Shown one piece after another: positions 53,679 through 61,863 of a stretch of DNA of 64,000 nt (its first letter is position 1; every line of letters begins with the position of its first letter). The stretch is from Maribellus sp. YY47 (GTDB lineage Bacteria; Bacteroidota; Bacteroidia; Bacteroidales; Prolixibacteraceae): the NCBI RefSeq assembly GCF_023111095.1, contig NZ_JALGYW010000017.1:1-64000 (forward strand), read 5' to 3'. The position numbers were made by a program, and so were the translations under genes. Below the pieces are notes generated by a model. That model was not told the origin of the DNA, did not search any database, and saw nothing but the letters and a program-made list of their open reading frames with translations.

Positions 53679-55829
53679 ATGAGATATGTATTGCAGGCTG
53701 TTGTTGTGGTTCTTCTTCAATTTGTTTTTATCCAAAGCAACGGAACTACCTCTGATATTGATGTTATAAAAAAGCGTGTTTTTGAGCAAGCTGTACAACC
53801 GTTACCCGATAATATTGTAATTGAGAATCTAATTGCTTCTATTAAGGCGGATGGTACTTGGCCGGGAATTGATTATGAGGATGTTTCACGCGAAGGTTTT
53901 CAACATGCAAGGCATTCTTCAAACATGGTTATTTTGGCTAGGGCATATAAAAGTAAAGAGTCAAAATATTATAAGAAAAAGGAAGTAAAAGCAGCGATTG
54001 AAAAAGCCCTGAAAAACTGGGTGGATCACGATTATTTCTGTGAGAACTGGTGGCATAATCAAATTGGAACACCGAATAACCTGGTAACTTTAATGCTGCT
54101 TGTTGGCGATGATCTTCCCAAGGATTTGGTAGAAAAGGCGCAACCTATTATCGGGCGTGCACACCTAACTGCCTCCGGAGCTCGTCCCAGTGGCGACCGG
54201 ATAAAAATTGCGGGCATTCTTGCTAAAAACCTGCTGTTCATTGGCGATAAAGAGCAATTCGATCAGGTGATCAAAGTAATTGAAAGTGAAATAAAATTCA
54301 ACACCGGACAGCGTGGAATGCAACACGATTTCAGTTTCCATCACCGCCAGGACAGGGTAAATAACACCTTGTCGTATGGGCTTGGTTATGCTGATGCTTT
54401 TGCCGAGTGGGCTGCCTATGTGGCGGGTACCGAATATGCTTTTTCAGAAGAAAAAATTGATCAGTTGGTGGATTATTTTCTGGATGGAATCTGTAAACAA
54501 ATGGTTTATGGCCGCACTGATGACCCCGGAACAAAAAACCGCGATGTTTCCCGTCGTGAAAGTGGCAGGCCTGCCGGAACAGCAACTCCTGAGAGATTGC
54601 TGAAATCGGCGGATTACAGGAAATTGGAACTGGAGGAAATAATTAAGATCAGGAAAGGAGAAGCTGCAGCAAGCTTGTCGTTTGGGAAATTTTTCTGGCA
54701 AACCGAACATTATTCCCACCAGCGCCCTGAATATTTTACTTCAGTTCGGATGTTTTCTACCCGAAACCGGAACACGGAAGAACCTTATAACAGCGAAGGA
54801 CTTAAAAACCATCATAAAGCAGACGGGGCCAACTACATTTCAGTTACCGGCGAAGAATATACCAATATTGCACCCGTGTTCGACTGGCAGAAAATACCGG
54901 GGACTACTGTGATGCAAAAACCTGAATTGCCCGCACCCAACGAAATTCAAAAAGATGGCCTAACTGATTTTGTTGGCGCAGTAACAGATGGAATGTACGG
55001 TGCCGTCGGTTTCGATTTTAAAAGTCCGCACGGTCCGCTTTCCGCAAAAAAAGCATGGTTCTTTTTCGATAAAGAATACGTTTGTTTGGGAACAGCAATA
55101 AAAGCACAAAGTAACCTCCCGGTAGCTACCACGCTCAACCAATGTCTGTTGCACGGAGATGTGGCAGTGGGATCAAACAACCAAAAATCAATCCTTGAAA
55201 AAGGAGATCATCAGTTGGTAAATGTTGACTGGATTTTTCATGATGGTATTGGTTACCTGTTCCCGCAACCGGTAAAAGTAAACGTATCAAACCAGGCACA
55301 AACCGGCAGCTGGTATTCCATTAACAAACAGGTTGATTCTCCCAAAGAGGAAGTAAGCCTTGATGTTTTTAATCTTTGGCTGGATCACGGTAGCCGGCCC
55401 GCGAATGAAAGTTACGAATACATTGTGGTGCCCGCCGTTACGGAACAGGAACTGGTTGGTTCTGATGGAAGAGAGATAGAAATTTTGTCGAATTCAGATG
55501 AAATTCAGGCCATGAAACATTCGGGCCTGCAAGTGTGCCAGGCTGTGTTTTACAAAGCCGGTGAGCTTCAAATCTCCGATAAGGTGAAGATTATATCTGA
55601 TCATCCCGGAATTGTAATGATAAAACTGGATGGGGATAAAGTAATCAGTGTATCGGTGGCCGATCCCGCAAGGAATTTGGGGAGATATCATCTTGCCATT
55701 TCAGGAAAGACAGCTGAACAAGGTGATAACTTTATCGCTTCGTGGAATGAAAAAAGCGGGTTGACCCGCATTGCAGTTGACTTACCTCAGGGTGTTTACT
55801 GTGGAAAAAGTGTAAGCATTAAATTATAG
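53679..55829 (+). CDS. PL8-like lyase (chondroitin/hyaluronan-type)
   Basis: A 716-aa protein. The start at 53679 opens on a signal peptide (MRYVLQAVVVVLLQFVF); an upstream in-frame ATG adds 29 unlikely residues. Residues 25-340 form a toroid with the aromatic patch NWWHNQIGTP (123-132) and FHHRQDRVNNTLSYGLGY (220-237), holding His222 and Tyr233. The beta part ends with DHGSRPANESYEYIVVP, a signature of PL8 enzymes. At the place of the PL8 catalytic Asn the sequence reads SGARPSGDR, without an evident Asn. The substrate could be chondroitin, hyaluronan or another glucuronate polymer. Confidence 0.75.
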   Translation: MRYVLQAVVVVLLQFVFIQSNGTTSDIDVIKKRVFEQAVQPLPDNIVIENLIASIKADGTWPGIDYEDVSREGFQHARHSSNMVILARAYKSKESKYYKKKEVKAAIEKALKNWVDHDYFCENWWHNQIGTPNNLVTLMLLVGDDLPKDLVEKAQPIIGRAHLTASGARPSGDRIKIAGILAKNLLFIGDKEQFDQVIKVIESEIKFNTGQRGMQHDFSFHHRQDRVNNTLSYGLGYADAFAEWAAYVAGTEYAFSEEKIDQLVDYFLDGICKQMVYGRTDDPGTKNRDVSRRESGRPAGTATPERLLKSADYRKLELEEIIKIRKGEAAASLSFGKFFWQTEHYSHQRPEYFTSVRMFSTRNRNTEEPYNSEGLKNHHKADGANYISVTGEEYTNIAPVFDWQKIPGTTVMQKPELPAPNEIQKDGLTDFVGAVTDGMYGAVGFDFKSPHGPLSAKKAWFFFDKEYVCLGTAIKAQSNLPVATTLNQCLLHGDVAVGSNNQKSILEKGDHQLVNVDWIFHDGIGYLFPQPVKVNVSNQAQTGSWYSINKQVDSPKEEVSLDVFNLWLDHGSRPANESYEYIVVPAVTEQELVGSDGREIEILSNSDEIQAMKHSGLQVCQAVFYKAGELQISDKVKIISDHPGIVMIKLDGDKVISVSVADPARNLGRYHLAISGKTAEQGDNFIASWNEKSGLTRIAVDLPQGVYCGKSVSIKL

Positions 55830-55839
55830 AAATTGAGCA

Positions 55840-57720
55840 ATGAATAAGTGTTATTTGATAGTCGGATTCATGTTTTTTATTTTGTTTTCATCTTTTGGCT
55901 GCGATAAGGCCGACGGTGAAAATAATCAGGAGGAAGCCAGGAGCATTGATCATCCCCGTATTTTGCTTTTAAAAGGAGAGGAACAGCAAATTAAAGATTT
56001 GATAAATGCCGATCCTACCTGGGCAAAAATGCATCAGGCCATTTTAACTGAATGCAGCAAAATTCTGGCAAAATCGCCGGTGGAAAGAGTTTTAATTGGC
56101 CGAAGGTTGCTAGATAAATCAAGGGAATGTCTTCGTAGGGTATTTTACCTGTCTTATGCCTATCGTATGACGGGTAAAGAAGTTTACTTTATTCGTGCTG
56201 AATCAGAGTTGCTGGCTGTGGCAGAATTTAGTGATTGGAATCCCTCGCATTTTCTTGATGTGGCCGAAATGACCATGGGGATGGCGATTGGCTACGACTG
56301 GCTTTATGACAAGCTGTCGGAAGAATCCCGCAAAAAAATCAGCGATGCCATTGTTTCGAAAGGATTGTATCCTTCATTAGACAGTGATTACAATTGGTTT
56401 TTAACTTCTTCGAATAACTGGAATCAGGTTTGTAATGCCGGTATGACTTACGGAGCGCTTGCTGTGCAGGAAGATTATCCGGAGCTTTCAACAAAAATTA
56501 TCGATCGTGCTTTTGAAACCATTAAATTATCGATGGCAGAATACCAGCCTGATGGCGTTTATCCTGAGGGATATGGCTACTGGGGATACGGAAGTTCCTT
56601 CAACGTGATGTTTTTAAGCGCCGTGGGGAAAGTTCTAGGATCGGATGAAGGATTGACCTCTACGCCCGGTTTCCTGAAGACATCCAAATACCTTGAACAT
56701 GTTCTGGCACCTTCAGGAAAATGTTTTAACTACAGCGATTGCGGACTTAGAGGAAACCTGAATCCCGCTATGTTGTGGTTTGCTGAAAAATCGGACAATC
56801 CTTCGCTGTTGTGGTCGGAAAACAAATTCCTTCAGAACAGTGATTTTTCCAAACTCACCGGCGATCGCCTTCTTCCGGCTATCATGATCTGGGGGAAAAA
56901 CATCCCGCTGGATCAAATCTCCGAGCCATCAGAAAAAAGCTGGATGGGACAGGGAACGAATCCTGTTGCTATGATGCGTACATCGTGGTCCGATGAAAAT
57001 GCTGTTTTTCTAGGATTTAAAGCAGGTTCACCAAGCGTAAACCATGGGCATATGGATGTAGGGTCTTTTGTGATGGAGGCCGAAGGTGTGCGTTGGGCTT
57101 CCGATCCCGGAATGCAAAATTACGAATCGCTGGAGTCAAAAGGAATGTCCATTTTTGGACGAACTCAGGATGCTCAGCGCTGGACCATTTACCGGATGAA
57201 CAATCATTCGCACAACGTTTTAACCGTAAACGATGAGTTGCAGAAAGTATCGGGTTATGCAAAAATTGATAAATTCTCGGATACTGAAAATTTCAGGTTT
57301 GCTGTTTCCGATATTTCATCGGTTTATAAAGATTTGTTGAAAAAAGCAGTTCGTGGCGTTGCTATCATAGACGAAAAATACGTGGTGGTTCGCGATGAGA
57401 TTGAGACACCCGAAAATGCTGTTAAGATAAAGTGGGCAATCTTCACTTTCGCGGGTGTTGAACTGGGTGAAAAGTCGGCTACACTTACCATCGGTGATAA
57501 AAAATTGTATCTGAAGGTGGAAGGGCTGGAGAACCTGACTATGAAAACATGGAGCACTGCTCCTACCAATGACTACGACGCCCAAAATCCGGGAACGGTT
57601 ATGGTGGGCTTTGAATGTGATATTCCGGCAAACACTTCGGAGAGTTTTGAAGTTTTGCTGGTTCCTGAAAAATATGCCGACGTGGCTGTGCCTTCAGACA
57701 ACACATTAAATAAATGGTGA
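55840..57720 (+). CDS. Heparinase II/III-family lyase, paralogue B (lipoprotein)
   Basis: A 626-aa protein, homologous to the 51696 product along its whole length: FSDWNPSHFLDVAEM, SNNWNQVCNAGM, DGVYPEGYGYWGYG and NHGHMDVGSFVME match the four motif blocks. Unlike the paralogue, it carries a lipobox (LFSSFGC, Cys21), so it is membrane-anchored while the other is probably soluble. The two differ in the active-site surroundings and may act on different linkages or on polymer versus oligomer. Its stop codon overlaps the next start (TGATG). Confidence 0.86.
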   Translation: MNKCYLIVGFMFFILFSSFGCDKADGENNQEEARSIDHPRILLLKGEEQQIKDLINADPTWAKMHQAILTECSKILAKSPVERVLIGRRLLDKSRECLRRVFYLSYAYRMTGKEVYFIRAESELLAVAEFSDWNPSHFLDVAEMTMGMAIGYDWLYDKLSEESRKKISDAIVSKGLYPSLDSDYNWFLTSSNNWNQVCNAGMTYGALAVQEDYPELSTKIIDRAFETIKLSMAEYQPDGVYPEGYGYWGYGSSFNVMFLSAVGKVLGSDEGLTSTPGFLKTSKYLEHVLAPSGKCFNYSDCGLRGNLNPAMLWFAEKSDNPSLLWSENKFLQNSDFSKLTGDRLLPAIMIWGKNIPLDQISEPSEKSWMGQGTNPVAMMRTSWSDENAVFLGFKAGSPSVNHGHMDVGSFVMEAEGVRWASDPGMQNYESLESKGMSIFGRTQDAQRWTIYRMNNHSHNVLTVNDELQKVSGYAKIDKFSDTENFRFAVSDISSVYKDLLKKAVRGVAIIDEKYVVVRDEIETPENAVKIKWAIFTFAGVELGEKSATLTIGDKKLYLKVEGLENLTMKTWSTAPTNDYDAQNPGTVMVGFECDIPANTSESFEVLLVPEKYADVAVPSDNTLNKW

Positions 57721-60440
57721 TGAATAGGAATAAAATTGTTCTGCTGATTTTTCTGTTGTTTCCACTCCTTCAGCTTACGGCGCAACAAGGTAATCCACAC
57801 ATTCTGGTTAAACCTGAGAATAGACAGGCTGTATTGGAAAAAATCGAGAGACAAGCCTGGGCAAAAACCATTTTCGACAAAATGCGGAACAATGTGGAGT
57901 CCTATGCTGATCGCCATCAAACCGATAAGGAATGGATATTAAGCCGTTACCTGATGAATCGTGTTCCCGGTAAACGTTACACGACGGTTTATTCGGATAA
58001 CTCGGGGAAGGAGTTGATTAAATGGGAGGGAGATGCCCCGGTTCCCACAGTAAGGGTGAATACTTATTTGCGTACGCCGATAACGGAAAAGGGTACTTCG
58101 TACCGCAAACCCACCATCGAAGAGCTTGTTCCAAATGATACTTGCCGTTTGATGTACTTGTTTAATCCGGAAACGGAGAAGAAGGAGTGGGTTGATCCGC
58201 AGGCTTATATCACATCTATAAACGGTGACATTAACAAACTGGCACAGGATGCAGCCATAATTTACTGGCTTACAGGCGAAGAAAAGTTTGCCACTTTTGC
58301 TGCAGACATTCTTGACCAATGGGTTAAAGGAGCTTATTATCAGGAACCTATTGTAGGACCATGCCGCACAGGCTTTCTCGATATGCAGACTCTCGGTGAT
58401 GCGGTTTCACGTCCGTTGATTCTTGCATACGATTTCATTAAGCCGTTTATGCGGCAGAAAGATTATGATTTAAGTTATTATGATACGGTATTTGAGAAAA
58501 TTGCTTCAACTCTGGCATTTCGTGGTTACTGGAATAACAACTGGTATGCTGCCGAAAGCTCGACAATGGTTTTTGCGGCACTTAGCCTTGATAATCAGCA
58601 AAAACGGGATTATTATCTTCAATTTTTTCTTGAAAAAGATACCATCAACGGTAGTTGCGGGCAACTGGCGTTACCATCAACGGTAGAAAAATGGCTTACT
58701 CACGACGGACACTGGAAAGAACCGGGTGGGTATCACAACTACCCGGTGGGGAATCTGTTGATTTCGGCTCTGTCCCTTGAAAACAACGGATTTGATGTTT
58801 TTCTTCAGTTTCCGGCACTTTTTAGGGCTTCTTATGCGATGTTAAAATATTCGTTTCCAAACCTAACAGTTTCCGCTTTTGGTGATACAGGGCGAGCTTC
58901 GCAAAGCGCCGAATCACTTGAAATCGGGCTTATTGGTGCAGTCAAATACAAACAGCCCGAATTGCCCGAAATGCTGGCTTCGATGAAAAAGCTAATCGAT
59001 GGTGATAAATACCGGCGCGATGAATCAGGATTCCTTGGATTACTTTGTTTTCTTCCTGAAATACCCGAAACAACCTCATCGTTTGAATGGCCCAGAACCG
59101 GAACACTCGATTTCGCTCGCTATTTTCTGCAACGTAACGGAACAGATCCAAAAAAGGGACTGATGGTTGGAGTGCAGGGAGCTACATACAACCACAACCA
59201 TTGCAACGGGATGGCTATGGAATTGTATGGGTTGGGCGAAGTAATGGGAATTGACGCCGGGACAGGACCCAATTATGAACATCCGATACACCGCAATTAT
59301 TACAGCCAGTGGGCTGCACATAACACTGTAGTGGCAGCCGGTGCTTCCAGTTCGGTTCCCTTCAGCGGTTCGGCGGGCACAAAACAAATCGGGCAGATTG
59401 AAATGGAAGCTATGGAACCTATGCCCGACAGTGATGCAGTGTCGCCGGACTATTCGTTTACTGATACGCGTTATTTCGACAAATCCACCAACACTAATCA
59501 ATTGAGAACTTTGGCTGTCGTGCGGACTTCCTCTTCTTCGGGTTATTATGTCGATATTTTCCGCTCCGACAATGAAGTGAGCAACGATTATGTCTACCAC
59601 AACATGGGGGAAGGTCTCGTGTTAACCGACAAAAACAGCGATGTTTTGAAAACGGTTTCAACAACTTATCCGTTGACTGAAAAAGACTATCCGGGATTCC
59701 GCTTTTTTACGGATGTCAGGAAGCTGGAAGATTATGCCGGAAATATTACAGCATTGTTTACTGTCAAAGAAAATGAACATCCCGATAAATATATGCAGGT
59801 CCTTGTTCCGGGGGCAAAGGACCTAACCTACTTCACCGCGTTGTCGCCCAAGGTTAAAACGTCAGGGCATCAATATAAAAATCTTCCACAACCTGTTTTT
59901 ACCATTCGTGCGCGAGGGCAAGCTTGGAATGAGCCTTTTATTGCTGTTTTCGAACCTTTTGAAGGGAACGGGACCCAAACCGTAAGGGAGGTCGAAAAAA
60001 TAGAGGAATTGTGCAGTAACGAAAATACTGTGCTGAAAGTTTATAACAGAAATGACTCGGAACAGATCATCTTACAGGGAAACGATTGTGACTCGAAAAT
60101 TGACGGAAATAACATTCTGTTTCAGGGTTATTTTGGCGTTATTTCGCTAAAAAATGATCAGCCCGAACATCTCTATTTGGGGAAAGGAAAAGAAATTGGA
60201 TACGGCCCGATGGCGCTGACTGCTGAAAGCGACGATCTTTCTGCAGAGATTCGTAGAATAGAAAATGCTTCATATCTAGTTAGTTGCACTCGTCCCGTGA
60301 AGCTTATTCTTGAAAATTCAACGATAGAAGAAGTCATTTTGGTTATAAATGGGTTATCGCAGAAAATAGAGGCAGAGCCGGTTGGGAAGGGAGTATCGGT
60401 TCTAATCCCATCGGTCATGGGAGCAGAGGTGAAATGGTAA
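57720..60440 (+). CDS. Large heparinase II/III-like lyase
   Basis: A 906-aa protein with a signal peptide (MNRNKIVLLIFLLFPLLQLTAQ). The start at ATG 57720 overlaps the previous stop; an ATG two codons upstream is possible. The toroid contains GYWNNNWYAAESSTMVFAAL and DGHWKEPGGYHNYPVGN. The beta-sandwich has ATYNHNHCNGMAMELYG and GIDAGTGPNYEHPIHRNYY, which hold the usual Asn, Tyr and His. It is about 250 residues longer than its neighbours, with the extra length in the N-terminal region and a further C-terminal beta domain (about 700-906). I cannot assign a PL family. It probably cuts a particular linkage or substituted region of the same glycan. Confidence 0.78.
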   Translation: MNRNKIVLLIFLLFPLLQLTAQQGNPHILVKPENRQAVLEKIERQAWAKTIFDKMRNNVESYADRHQTDKEWILSRYLMNRVPGKRYTTVYSDNSGKELIKWEGDAPVPTVRVNTYLRTPITEKGTSYRKPTIEELVPNDTCRLMYLFNPETEKKEWVDPQAYITSINGDINKLAQDAAIIYWLTGEEKFATFAADILDQWVKGAYYQEPIVGPCRTGFLDMQTLGDAVSRPLILAYDFIKPFMRQKDYDLSYYDTVFEKIASTLAFRGYWNNNWYAAESSTMVFAALSLDNQQKRDYYLQFFLEKDTINGSCGQLALPSTVEKWLTHDGHWKEPGGYHNYPVGNLLISALSLENNGFDVFLQFPALFRASYAMLKYSFPNLTVSAFGDTGRASQSAESLEIGLIGAVKYKQPELPEMLASMKKLIDGDKYRRDESGFLGLLCFLPEIPETTSSFEWPRTGTLDFARYFLQRNGTDPKKGLMVGVQGATYNHNHCNGMAMELYGLGEVMGIDAGTGPNYEHPIHRNYYSQWAAHNTVVAAGASSSVPFSGSAGTKQIGQIEMEAMEPMPDSDAVSPDYSFTDTRYFDKSTNTNQLRTLAVVRTSSSSGYYVDIFRSDNEVSNDYVYHNMGEGLVLTDKNSDVLKTVSTTYPLTEKDYPGFRFFTDVRKLEDYAGNITALFTVKENEHPDKYMQVLVPGAKDLTYFTALSPKVKTSGHQYKNLPQPVFTIRARGQAWNEPFIAVFEPFEGNGTQTVREVEKIEELCSNENTVLKVYNRNDSEQIILQGNDCDSKIDGNNILFQGYFGVISLKNDQPEHLYLGKGKEIGYGPMALTAESDDLSAEIRRIENASYLVSCTRPVKLILENSTIEEVILVINGLSQKIEAEPVGKGVSVLIPSVMGAEVKW

Positions 60441-60486
60441 GAGAAATAAATTATTGAATCAAAACAACAACAATAAATTTATACAG

Positions 60487-61683
60487 ATGAAAAGAACATT
60501 CATTTTTATTGCCTTGATCGCAGCAGGCATTTTTTCGCAGTCGTGTAAGAATAAGTCTGGCAAAGCAGCCCCCGATTTTGTGGGAGAGAACGTAGAATTT
60601 GCCGCCGCACAATATGGTTTACAGATAGCTGAGATTGAAAAATCGGACAAAATTCTGAACCCGAAAAGTATCATCAACGGGAAAATGAAATACATTCCGC
60701 CACAGGAATGGACTTCGGGTTTCTTCCCGGGTAGTTTGTGGTACATTTATGAGATGACAGCCGATGAAAAATGGAAACCGTTGGCCATAAAATATACCGA
60801 AGCATTGGATACCATTCAGTATTATACCGATAACCACGATGTGGGGTTTATGATCTATTGCAGCTACGGAAATGCGCTTCGGTTAACCGGAAATGAGGCT
60901 TATAAAAGTGTCATTATCAATGCTGCCAAATCGCTTTCAACCCGTTTCAGACCAGGTGCCGGCATTATCCAATCGTGGAACGCCAATAAATCGAAGGATT
61001 GGATTTGCCCCGTGATCATCGACAACATGATGAATCTGGAACTGCTGTTTGAAGCAACCAAATTATCGGGCGACTCTACGTTTTATAATATCGCTGTAAC
61101 ACACGCCGATAACACCATAAAAAACCATTATCGCGCCGATTACAGTACCTGGCATGTTGTGGATTACGATCCTGAAACCGGGGAAATCCGCCACAAAAAT
61201 ACGGCACAGGGGTATGCTGACGAAAGCTCGTGGGCACGTGGACAGTCGTGGGGAGTTTACGGATATACGCTTTGCTACCGCGAAACCGGCGACCGAAAAT
61301 ATTTGGACCAGGCAGAAAAAGCATTTGAGTTTTTGGCTAATCATCCGAATATGCCTGCCGATGGTGTTCCGTACTGGGATTACAATGCGCCAAACATCCC
61401 GAACGAAAAACGTGATGCAGCATCGGCTTCGATTCTGGCTTCGGCTCTGTACGAGATGTCAACCTACAATAAAAGTGAGTATTACAAGGGGTGGGCTGAT
61501 AAAATTGTGGAGAGCCTGGCTAGCTCTGAATACCGGGCCAATTTAGGTGAAAATGGTAATTTCATTTTGGAACACTCGGTAGGTAGCATTCCTCACAACT
61601 CTGAAGTGGATGTGCCATTGAACTATACCGATTATTATTTTCTGGAAGCGCTGAAAAGAAAACGCGATCTGGAGAAGGAGTAA
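60487..61683 (+). CDS. GH88 unsaturated uronyl hydrolase 2, lipoprotein
   Basis: A 398-aa protein. The start at 60487 gives a lipoprotein signal (MKRTFIFIALIAAGIFSQSC, Cys20); an upstream in-frame ATG adds 11 Asn-rich residues. Motifs as in the first GH88: WTSGFFPGSLW (75-85), Asp118 in HDVGF, Asp179 in IIDNMMNLELL, WARGQSWGVYGY. It shares most of these blocks with the 37285 product, so the two are paralogues bracketing the locus. The GH88 at 37285 is coupled to the transporter operon and this one to the lyase operon, which suggests different subsite preference or sulfation tolerance. Confidence 0.92.
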   Translation: MKRTFIFIALIAAGIFSQSCKNKSGKAAPDFVGENVEFAAAQYGLQIAEIEKSDKILNPKSIINGKMKYIPPQEWTSGFFPGSLWYIYEMTADEKWKPLAIKYTEALDTIQYYTDNHDVGFMIYCSYGNALRLTGNEAYKSVIINAAKSLSTRFRPGAGIIQSWNANKSKDWICPVIIDNMMNLELLFEATKLSGDSTFYNIAVTHADNTIKNHYRADYSTWHVVDYDPETGEIRHKNTAQGYADESSWARGQSWGVYGYTLCYRETGDRKYLDQAEKAFEFLANHPNMPADGVPYWDYNAPNIPNEKRDAASASILASALYEMSTYNKSEYYKGWADKIVESLASSEYRANLGENGNFILEHSVGSIPHNSEVDVPLNYTDYYFLEALKRKRDLEKE

Positions 61684-61708
61684 CCGATGTTTTTTTTCAT
61701 GATATAAA

Positions 61709-61775
61709 AGACAGTTTGAAAGGGGGAGGCGGATAATCGGTCGCGATGACCGGATTCTCTCTTTTCAGACTGTCT
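61709..61775 (+). terminator. Long hairpin between GH88 and the last lyase gene
   Basis: AGACAGTTTGAAAG (61709-61722) pairs with TTTTCAGACTGTCT (61762-61775) with two mismatches. A smaller hairpin (CGGTC/GACCG) sits inside. There is no clean T-tract, so it may attenuate or process the transcript rather than stop it. Confidence 0.4.
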
Positions 61776-61863
61776 CTGAAAAAATAAAATCTGTTGGGAG
61801 AAAGACCTGACAAAACATTCAACTTGCTCTAATAGGCAGCCTGATAACTTAAACCAATTTACC

